From Rhodosporidiobolus odoratus (Eukaryota > Basidiomycota > Microbotryomycetes > Sporidiobolales > Sporidiobolaceae), in NCBI GenBank assembly GCA_034387635.1, contig JAOANU010000002.1, forward strand, positions 1,178,001-1,242,000: a stretch of 64,000 nt of DNA. The letters run 5' to 3'. The notes beneath the pieces were generated by a model. That model searched no databases. It saw only the letters and a program-made list of their open reading frames with translations, and was not told where the DNA came from. The translations under genes and the position numbers were made by a program. This document shows, piece by piece, positions 54,727 through 64,000 of the stretch (within the stretch, counting starts at the first letter, position 1; each line of letters starts with the position of its first letter).

Positions 54727-57510
54727 ATGTCCACTGCGTCCGCCCACAAGGCGAAAGGCAACGCCCAATTCGGTGCGAAGAAATGGTCTGCTGCCGCCAT
54801 TTCCTACAGTACGGCCATCGGACTGGAGAAGGACGATATCGCCTTGTCCGCGTTATTCAGCAACAGGAGTGCGACCTATTTGCACATGGGCAAATTGGAC
54901 AAGGGTACGCTCCACTTTTCCTTCTTTCCTGCCGGCAAAGCAAAGAAGCTGACCGCATCCACTGGTCGAGGTTGCAGCGCTTGAAGATGCGAATGCCGCT
55001 GTGCTGAAGAGACCAACGTGGAGCAAAGCCTACATCCGGGTCGCCGAAACTCAATCTCGCTTGCAAGCTTTCAACCTGGCTGAAGTTGCCTGTATGTCCT
55101 TCTATCTGTCTCTAGGTTCTGCTTTTCGTGATGGATCCTCCGAATGGTCAGATCAGCAAGCTATCACATACGCCGAAGATGCCACCTCGAAAGCCCGCTA
55201 TGAAGCTTCCCTCGCCGCCACGAAAACGAGCGCCGCGACCTCCGTAGCCGCCGCGAAGCAAGGGGGACTTGATTTCGCTCCAGGTACTCTAGACGACCAC
55301 TTGACGACCAAGCTCAGACAACAGCGGACGCCGATCATGCCCGGTGGTGGGCTGGCTATGTCGTGTTGGGCGTATAAATGCTGCGCAACGGGGATGCAGA
55401 CCCTCGATGACGCATTGGACAGCAGAGATGCTGCCGGCAACGTGGTTGGGCGAGTTTGCACGACCGCGATAGCGGATATCTGCGGTGAGCCTATTCGTCT
55501 CTTACTGGTTTTCTTCCTTGTCATCTCGTGACGGTTCTTCCCAGTGTGTCGGTTGGATCGCTGACTCCATTCCACGATCTTGGCAGAGTGTATCATCACC
55601 GATGAGGCTGGCTTCGTACTCTCGAAGGGCAAGGACCCGAGATGGCCGCTACCCGACAAGTTTGGCGGAATCGCCAACTTCGAGGTGGGCGCCCTGGGCA
55701 TGATGGCAAGTCCTCTATCCCCCTTTTCTACGCCTCACCTAGGGACCTCACAGTCTTGAGAGTGCTTCGCCAGCAGTACCCCTGATTATCGTTCGTCTTC
55801 GTAGAAATATTTTACCAACGCAATTTGGCATCCACGAGACACCATCAACGATCTAGACAAGCGCAGGGCTACGGAGGGGCAGCAACGGTGAGCAAGAAGC
55901 TACCTCTTTCCAGATCGCATCGCGTAAATTGCTGCCCTTCTTGGTGATGCTGACAGCTCGATATCTCTTCCATTTCTTGCTCACGCTTTCTGAACCGATC
56001 TCTCGTACCTGCGCTCCATCGGCCATAGTATTCGTCAAGCGACCTCGTCGTTGATTCGCGGCAGGGTCGTAGTAGCCTTTGCGTTGAGCGCGAAGGGCGA
56101 ACACGGTACGCTTTTCCCCCTTCTGCTCGCTGTACCACAGTCTCCTGTACCCGAAATTCTCGCGCCTTGTCCCGCGTCGTACTACCATCTTACTGCTCCT
56201 CCCCTCTCTAGGCTCCGCCATCGCTCAAGTCAAGTTGGGGCTGGGTCTCCTGACGGAGGGAGCGAAGAAGTGGGCACATCTCTCGCCCGACGTGAAGGTA
56301 CGCTTCTGCCTCTGACCTCCATGAGTGTCTGACGAAACGCTACTGATACCGTGCCTTTGAATAAGTAGGGCATGTCGTTTCAAGTAACCTTCGTTCGCGC
56401 GGTTCGCGCGTATCTGCTCCGTGCGGCCACCTTTGCGTGCTCCTGCACTTCTGTCAAAGCTAGGACGGGACACTGATGTCTCTCGCGCAGGTTTGATGCA
56501 GATCGGAGCCCGAGATGCCAAGACCGCCTCGGCGAAGCGCATGTTCACACTGGAAGCGATTAAAACTTTGGCGCAGGAATGCCTAGAAGTACGTCGCTGT
56601 TCCGCTCAATCACAGCATACGGTCTTGACATATCCTATGCCTTTGTAGGAGAATGACCCAGAGAAATGGCCGCGCATCGAGGTCAGCCTCGAGCGCACTT
56701 CCTTCTACGTGCGTTTCTAGCTACACCGCTACCCGCGGTTTTCATCTTACCTGACTCCCTTGCCTCATACTACATCAGGTCAAGCCTCGCTGGGAAGCCT
56801 ACTACGCTCTCGGCTGGGTGCACGCGCAGCGGGCTCGTGAGCCTATGCAAAACTACGACATTCCGAGCGGTCAAGCCCGGATGGCAGATCTCGAAGAGGC
56901 AAAGAAGGCGGCCGAGTATTACGACAAAGCTACGAAGCTGATGCCGAACGACATCCATCGGAAGAGGGAGATGATGTGGCACAGGCTGGAGATGTAAGTT
57001 ATCGGCTGTTTCTTCTGCTCTGCTCCTTGCCTTCTTGGCGAACGCTCGACGCCCACCGCGAGAAGCTGAATACTTGCGTACTGCAGGCACCTTCGCGCTG
57101 GCGGCCAGGACGTCCGGGGGCTTTACCTCCTGGCCCATCAAGCTGAGGAGGTCAACCGAAAGCTGGACACAATCTGTACGCTGCCCCTCATGTCTGACCC
57201 CTCTCTGCTTGTGCCACCTCAATTTACCCCTCGCATGACGCGCTGACTCCGCCTTTGAAATGAACCGACAGTCAACCCACTGAACGATTTTGACCACCGC
57301 ACCTTTGCCCGCCACCAAGTCCAATTGATCCGTGACACCTTGGCTGCCTTACCGACGGATCAAGCATCTTTGGACGAGATCGTCAAGCCAATGCCAACCG
57401 TTAACCTTCGAGGTACGCCAGCCGGGTTTGATCCCCAATCAGCCTTTGAGCCAGGATATGTCGAGAAGCTTCCAGGAAGCCTCTTCATTGTGCACGAGAT
57501 TGGACGATGA
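54727..57510 (+). CDS. TPR-clamp protein, tandem copy B
   Basis: ATG at 54727 to TGA at 57508-57510, same exon plan as copy A. It reads MSTASAHKAKGNAQFGAKKW, LFSNRSATYLHMGKLDKGAL, RPTWSKAYIRVAETQSRLQA, keeping all five clamp residues. Downstream: ECIITDEAGFVLSKGKDPRW, KYFTNAIWHPRDTINDLDKR, VKPRWEAYYALGWVHAQRAR, NYDIPSGQARMADLEEAKKA, TVNLRGTPAGFDPQSAFEPG and LPGSLFIVHEIGR. Over one 72-residue exon 57 positions equal copy A. Copy B has an extra 60-base intron (55092-55151) inside AY|QQAI that copy A lacks. The role is unknown; a co-chaperone is inferred from the clamp. Confidence 0.75.
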
Positions 57511-57710
57511 AACTGTAAGCCTCCAAGGAATGTAAAGACACCAACTTAGCAAGAAGTACTCAGGCCTCTCGCCCCTCGCTCGGTCTGTTTGATTTAGCTC
57601 CCCGTTGCGCGTTGCTGGGCAAATGAGTTCGAATGCGATGCGGTGCAAAGAGCATATGCAGGTGTAGCTCACTGGTCTATGTACTGCTGAGCTATCCGGG
57701 AAAGAGCGTG

Positions 57711-60700
57711 CTACACTCGACTCCTCACGACCTTCTCAACCCACTCCCTCTGTCTCTCCTCCAGCTCACGAGCTTCACCCCGAGGTACCCTGCCCGCCTT
57801 GAACGCCGCCAACAGGATCCTCGCTTCCCATCGATTCGCGGCAAGGTCGTTCCGCTCTCCGATGTCGTTCTTGACCGCTCGGGGAAGGCGTTGGTAGAAG
57901 GCCTGGAGAACGGGATCTTCCGGCTCGGACTTCGCCTTTTCGGCGCCAATTTTCAGTTGTTCCGTTACCGGAGCCTCACCATTAGGCTGCGTCGGCGCCT
58001 GGGCGTCGCCCTTGACACCGTTCGCGAGATGCGGCACCTGCCTGTCCTGCTCTTTCTCCAACTTCTTCGCCTTGTCCCTGCCGAGTACAGCGAGCACCGT
58101 CTCGTCCAACTCGAGACTCTGCAATCGCTCGACCTCGTCCAGTGCGACGTTCCGCTCGGCGTAATACCTGCCCAGGGTGGAAAGCGGGAAATCGGTCGAT
58201 CCGGAAGGAAGGATTGCGCAGCGCGCCTCAAGGACTGAAATGACCGAGTCGGCGAGGCGAGAGAGGAGGGCGGCGTGAGACGAAGACGGGGAAGTAGAGG
58301 TATAGTCCGAGAGGTAATAAGACGGGTTGGCGGTAAGGCGGGAAGAGGCAAATGTCCAGCTGAGGAAGTCGACAACGTCCTGTCGAGTCTTGACACGTCC
58401 GGCAGCGAGGTCGGTGAAGCTACTGGAGGGAAGGAGGGGGTCGAGGGGAAGGGACGATTCGAGGTTACTGCCTTGTCGGAGGAACTTGCCGTAGAGGTCG
58501 GCCTGATCTTTCTGGCAGAATACGAGGAAATCGGCCGAAGACTCGGGAGAGGGCGGGATCGCGAGCGCCTGCATCTGCAGCAGTTCCGGCATGGCATAGT
58601 CGACGATCTCTCGTTCGGCTTCACCGCCGGCGGGATGCTGATTGAGGGCGACGAACTGAGCGCTCATGACCACGACGAGGCTGGCTCGTACCGGCAGCGT
58701 CCAGCACGCTTCGCGAGAAGCGACGAGAACGCGGACGACGCCCGAAGCGAACAGCTCGAGGGCGAGGCGTTGTTCGGCAGGCTTGAGACCCTCGTGGAAG
58801 ACCGCGATGCCGTGCGTGAGTGCCTCGGCAAGGTCCTTGTCAGCCAGAGTCTCAGCGTAGGCGGCAACCTGGTCCAGCGCGCCGTCGGCGACGAACGACT
58901 CCTCGAGTTGACTGGCGGAGTGCGTGACAAGGTCCTTCACCGTCACCTTGCATTGCGAGCGGGAAGGGACGAAGGCAATCGTCGAGCCGCTGGTGGTACG
59001 CATGGCATCGTAAGCAGGCTTGACCATCTGTCGGAGCAGGCCGAAGGAGTGCGGTGTCGAGAAAGGCTGGAAGTTGGTCGTGAGAGCCGAGGTGCGAGTG
59101 GCGGGAGAGAAAGAGTACCTGGCATGTTCGGGTACGTCGAGCCATCCTGCTAGGGACGCGGGGTCGGCGAGTGACGCTGAGGATCCGACTATCCGGGTTG
59201 CCGGGTGCGCCCATCGAAGGCGAGAGAGAACCAGTTCATACGAGGCATCTAGTGCGTGCAGGTCGTGTGCGACGATGAGGTCGAGCTGATCAGCGAGGGA
59301 CGGTTGGGTTCTAGAACGACGCAGAATCGGCAGAGGCGAAGAGACGGCGATGCAGGGAGATGAGTAAGCGAGGCTGTCTAGGTCTTCAGCACGATGGACG
59401 GAGAGGACAGGGACGTCCGCGGTGCGGGTGAATGCGTTGTGTAAGCGGATGGAGACTTGGCGGGCGAGCGCTTTGCGAGGCGTAAGGAAGAGGATGCGGG
59501 CTGAGGGGTTCGCGGCTAGTGTACGCCTGGTAAGAAAGGAAATAAGAGCTCAGCGTGATAGGCGGGGTTATGAGGATCAGGGTGACGTACCAGATAGCGA
59601 GCTCGAGCAAAGTTCCCCGACTCGGCGCGCTTGGAGTGCAGAGGAGAACATTCGACGCGGTATGGAAGACGGCGTGGAAAGCCTGGGTCTGAACCGGGTC
59701 GAACGTTGAGTGCTCCTTGCTATACAGCTGTTGCAGCCGAGGGTGTTTCGAGAATGCGTCGTGTGCAGAGAGGAGAGGGAGGTCAAGTAAGGGAAGGTGT
59801 GGAGGTGGAGGAGGCGGCAGGACGAGTCCATCGAGGTCGACGTAGTATTCCTCCTCCGCGCCGATCCACCGGTCCGAGATAGCCCGTACGTATAAACCCT
59901 TCGGCGCTGTCGTGACCGGGATGGTGAATTGCAGTTGTGCGACGCCAGTATGAGGGCGAACGAGTACCCTCGCCAACGAGAGGATCGAAAGGTTCTCGTC
60001 GTCCTCGACCCATACCCAGAACGCTTCGATCGAGCCGTGGTGCTTCTCCGACCACTCGAAAGCTTTTCGCAGCTCGAGACGAATCCGAAGGAGGTCGTGG
60101 GCAAGAGGCTGGAGGGAGCTGGAGATTTCGAGGGACGGGAGCTGCTTGGCAGCGCGGACGGCGAGAGTGCCGAGGCGCTCGTTCTGGTGGACAAGGGAGC
60201 CAAAGTCGGAAGGGGGCATGGTGGCGATCTCTGCAATGGGGACCTCGTCCGCCCACCGCTCGATGTTGTAGATAAGGTCGGTGGGGAGGTCGAACTGGGC
60301 GAGCGGGTGAGCGAAGGGCCACATGCGCTCTGTGGATACAGTGCATGTCAGTCTGGTTTGGTAGAGAACACGAAGGGCAGAGAGAGACGCACTCTCGATC
60401 GACTTGCTCATCGACAGCAGCACCATCGAAACCGGCGCCCATCGCTTCGACATGGCAATATCTAGCAGCGCCCTGACGATACGCCCAGCATTCTGCGAGA
60501 CGTACCCCATGTCCGAGACTAGCGCAAAGTCGTCGACGTACGCCCTTGAGATGTATGTCTGGAGGAGAACGTTGACTTTGCCGGCGCTGCTTTCCGTCCC
60601 ACCTTTGACCTGACATGGACACGCCGTCTCAATAAGCTTCTTGAGCTCCTCGACCTCGTTCTCGCGCACTTGGATCTGCTCAAACTCGACGCTCGACGCG

Positions 60701-63700
60701 ATGAGTGCGAGAATGTCGGCCTCGGACATTCTCGGTCGGAACAGCTTGTTGAAGATCTCGATACTCTTGTCGCGAATGTAGTACCGCGCTGCGATCCGTC
60801 CGAGGTCGGTGGCGGTCAGAGTTCCGAGATCCGCGTCATGCTTGATCATCGAAACTTCGACGAGCCGCTTCGCAGCATTGCTGATGAGGGCGTTTCGCTT
60901 GCTACCCAGCAGGGGGTCGTCGGCGACTTCGGCGGCGGTCATCCCGTAGACGAGGGGGTTCTTGCGCATCCGGACGAAGAGGTAGGAGTAGCCGAGCCAA
61001 CGCACACCCTCGTCCATATTGGTAACGGTGCCCAGACTGACCTCGGCGTTGAGCGAGTCGACCAGACCCTCGGTGAACCTGGGTAACGCACGTCAGCTTT
61101 TCTTCCGTGTCGAAGAGCGAAGAGGATAGGGAACATACTTAGACTCGATCGGATGTTGCTGAGTGATGGCAGAGACTGCGAACGATAGTGTCAGCGTAGG
61201 TCACACAGCATTGAGCAACGGACTTACCGTAGTGATCGATCTTGTCGCTTGAAGTACAGATGTAACCGACACCCTGATCCTCATACTGAGGTCGACCTGT
61301 ACGTCCGGACTCACTCATCAATCAGCTCAAAGCCCCTCGCGGCGGCGGGCAGACTAGACTAAAAAAGAAGGCAGGCTGGACGCACCAGCACGACCGAAGA
61401 TCTGCAGCACATCGAGGATACTGAGGTCGACGAAGGCGCCCTTGCCGGAATCGTAGACCTGGGTGCCCTTGATGACGACAGCGTAGGCGGGCAAGTTGAC
61501 ACCCCAGGCGAGAGTGGCCGTACAGCAGAGAACCTAAAGACATAGAATCAAGAGGAAAGATGGAGCGACTGAAGGTCAGCTGGAAGAACACGTCGAGATG
61601 CCAACGGCTCAGGGGCGTACCTTGGTCACGTTCGCCTCAAACATCCGTTCAGCAATATTGCGGTCGGATCGTAGCATGCCAGCATGGTGGATACTGTAGC
61701 GAGGTACATATGATCATCACGTGAGCGCAGTCTATCCAGCTTGAGAAGACTCCCAAGTCCATCGCCCCCTCTTCCGACCAGCTCTCAGGACAGTAAGGCA
61801 ACGAAGAGACGCACCCGAAACCACCCGCCGCCAACTCCTTCAACTCCCTATTCCGACTCCCCGCCATATCCCTCTTAAAACCCTGCCACTTGTGCGCCGT
61901 TTCCTCCCCACTCGGGTCAAGTAAATCGGCGATTCCTTCTGCAAGAGCCTTTTCGCGAAGCATTTGAGCGGTTTTGACTGTTTCCTTGCGGGCGTGGACG
62001 AACACCATGCATTGATGACCGGCTTTGACTAGTTCGGCGACCTAGGGAACGTGCGAATTAGATGAGGCAGGGTTTCAGCAGAGAAGGCGGGCGAAAGCTC
62101 ACCTTGTCAAAGGCAGCTTCGTCAAGGTTTGCGCGACTCTGAGGGGAGCCGGCTTTACCCTTGACGCCGACAAAATGTTGTTCGAGCGGGACAGGGCGGA
62201 AGGAAGAGTCGAAGAAGAAGAGTCCGGTGTAGCGGTTGACACTGCGTTCGATCCGCCACTGTCAGCATCCGAAACGAGCTCCGGCGTCCGGCACTCGTAC
62301 TCTGGGGGAGAGAGACTGGTGCATGAGGAGCGGTGCGCACCCTAGGAAATCAGCCACATCGACGTAATTTGGCAGGGTTGCCGACAACCCGACGATACGG
62401 ATCAAGCTCTGGCTCGACTCGACTTGTCGCAAGGTTCGCGCGACGATTGATTCGATGACGGCGCCTCGGTCTTCGTGCAGCAGGTGGACTTCATCGATGA
62501 TGAGGAGTTTGACTTTCTGCGTGTGTCAAGAGGGTGGGTTGGTAAGGTGAGTGCCATAAAGGGGCCAGGCGAGCGGGTCATGGGGCACAGATAGGAAAGA
62601 GAAGCGGTTCTAAGGCTCCGTGCGAGGGGCAAAAGCAAAGCAGTTAACGAAAAGAACGCACCTCGGCAACCTCACCTTCACCTCCTCTCCCACTACTCCT
62701 CGTCACGACATCCCACTTTTCCGGCGTGGTGACGATCACTCCGGTCTCCTCGATCTCTTTCTTCGAAAGTTTCATATCACCGGTCAACTCCCTAACCTTG
62801 ACTCCCGCCCACGCTAACCGTTTCGAGAATTTCAGAGTAACTTCCGCGGCGAGGGCTTTTAGAGGAGCGACGTAGACGATCTTGTATTGCGAGGCTGGAG
62901 GGAGAGGAGGAGGGGTATGGGGTGAGTCGAAAGTGGGAGCGAGAGTGGCGAGGCAGCGGAGGATGGCGAGGAGGGCGACGTCGGTTTTACCCTGCAGCGG
63001 GAAAGGTGTCAGAAAGGTGCGAGAGTGGCATACTCTAGAAGAGGACCTACAGCACCGGTTGGCGCGCAGACGAGCATGTTCTCGTTGGACTTGTTCGCGA
63101 CGAGGTATACGATTGATTGCAGCCGATTGAGGGTTTTGTAGGCCTGCAAAGGACACGAGATCAGCTTCGAGCGTGTAAGGAGGACCTGGATCGAGGAGCC
63201 TACGTGGAATGTCCGCCGTCCCCATGCGTCCAGCTCATTGATTGGTACGAGCTTTTCGTTGAACCTGAAAGGAACCGCTCGAGGTGCGGGTATAGTCACT
63301 TCCTCGTATTTCTGTGGATACATGGACCGTCATTGTCAGCCTACCTTCCGTTCTGGAAGTTCAAGCCGAGAACAGGACGATGCGACCCACATCTTTGGTT
63401 TCCCGGACGGTGCCAACGGGGAGAGCCACCTTCTGCCCACCGATATGCATACCTGCATTCTTGGAAGAGATGTAGACATTTGGGTACTGTGGCGCTTCCT
63501 CGATGGCGGGCTAAGCGAGCGAAACGGCATAGGCAAAGAAGAAGAGAGGAGGATGAGAAGGTCAACTCGGCGGCAGAGGCAGAACTGAGCAGAGCAAGCT
63601 TACCCGTCGTCCTGAGACCAACGCTCCCGGTCCCCTCTGCAATTCTTCTTCCCTGCGCCTCAGCCACTCCTGCACATCGGGCACGTCGCCTCCATCGTAG

Positions 63701-64000
63701 TAACCACCCTCCGCACGTCCTTTGCCCTTGTCCCTCTTGGCCATCTTCCTCGCCGCCTTCTGCGCCTGCACCTCTTGCGCCGTCGCAAACTGAAGCTGAG
63801 CGCCCGGCGCGTAGTCTCTCGCTTCTGCAGACAAGCCATTCGACCCGCGCGGTTGCGAAGAGGAAGATGGGGTTACACTTCGCGAGGCCTCAGCAGTCGA
63901 AGGTGCCGAGGCTGCTTCTGCGACGACTTCGGATCGTCGTCGTACTGCATCTCCGACGTGTTCGATGCGGTCGAATCCCCATATTTCGAGGAGTGAGTCT
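57711..64000 (-). CDS. SLH1: SLH1/ASCC3-type Ski2-like RNA helicase (5' partial)
   Basis: The gene enters from the right edge (first visible residues [15 protein letters not shown]) and stops at 57711. Cassette 1 is complete: [110 protein letters not shown] and QIFGRAGRPQYE, then a winged helix and Sec63 domain ([54 protein letters not shown]). Cassette 2 is degenerate: [17 protein letters not shown] for Walker A, AHDLHALD for DExH, and no Q-GRAGR. The family is SLH1/ASCC3/Mug81, which splits collided ribosomes in quality control. Second Sec63 domain looks missing. Confidence 0.9.

Noticed and set aside
57590..57700. tRNA-like stretch with GTTCGAAT and TGTAGCTCACTGG
   Set aside because: The B-box-like and A-box-like pieces are in the wrong order and spacing, and no acceptor stem pairs.
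58275..59153. 292-codon open frame on the plus strand
   Set aside because: It is antisense to conserved SLH1 coding sequence and reflects GC-rich codon use.
1..64000. CRISPR arrays, insertion sequences, phage or transposon genes
   Set aside because: No spaced direct repeats, transposase, reverse transcriptase or terminal repeats were seen.

Overview
The window is nuclear DNA of a GC-rich, intron-dense fungus. Almost every gene is cut by introns of about 50-110 nt, with GTGCGT, GTACGT or GTGAGT donors, CTGAC/CTAAC-like branch sites and CAG/TAG acceptors. Gene content and protein style fit a basidiomycetous yeast. I infer Pucciniomycotina, Microbotryomycetes, of the Rhodotorula/Rhodosporidium/Sporobolomyces type; this rests on style and not on a search. 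There is no sign of prokaryotic, viral or transposon DNA, and I found no CRISPR array, rRNA or credible tRNA. Gene ends below come from splicing the sequence by eye; starts and stops are usually firm, some internal junctions less so.

Layout, left to right. 1-9.2 kb: the tail of a gene with a PPAY motif, a PalI/Sur7-type membrane protein, an alpha/beta hydrolase (minus), the 60S-biogenesis factor NOP4, and a tiny glycine-rich protein gene (minus). 9.5-20 kb: ETF alpha (minus), V-ATPase subunit F (minus) sharing a 98-bp divergent promoter with a MYND-finger protein, a Kre9-like single-pass membrane protein, a mitochondrial PP2C phosphatase (PTC5-like), and a Gfo/Idh/MocA oxidoreductase. 20-34 kb: a low-complexity coiled-coil protein, an F-box-like gene, mitochondrial ribosomal protein uS13m, the neuroguidin/LCP5 homologue, a second F-box-like gene related to the first, splicing factor ISY1, a DSC2/UBAC2-like rhomboid pseudoprotease and the mitochondrial GTPase MTG1. 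34-51 kb: a secreted copper radical (glyoxal) oxidase, an F-box gene with a decayed copy of its 5' end next to it, kynurenine aminotransferase BNA3, phosphopantothenoylcysteine decarboxylase, nucleoporin NSP1, COP9 signalosome CSN6 and translation factor eIF2-alpha. 51-64 kb: a tandem pair of paralogous TPR genes, then the ribosome-quality-control helicase SLH1/ASCC3, which runs off the right edge.

Most genes are conserved housekeeping genes that share no single pathway: ribosome biogenesis (NOP4, LCP5, MTG1, uS13m), translation and its quality control (eIF2-alpha, SLH1), mitochondrial metabolism (ETFA, PTC5, BNA3). The accessory parts are the F-box-like genes, the TPR tandem and the oxidase. 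The most notable findings concern gene structure: two genes whose ATG start codon is itself split by an intron (A|TG), three GC-AG introns, two duplicated symmetric exons in NSP1 that each carry one FG unit, an intron present in only one of two tandem TPR copies, and an SLH1 whose second helicase cassette has lost its catalytic motifs.
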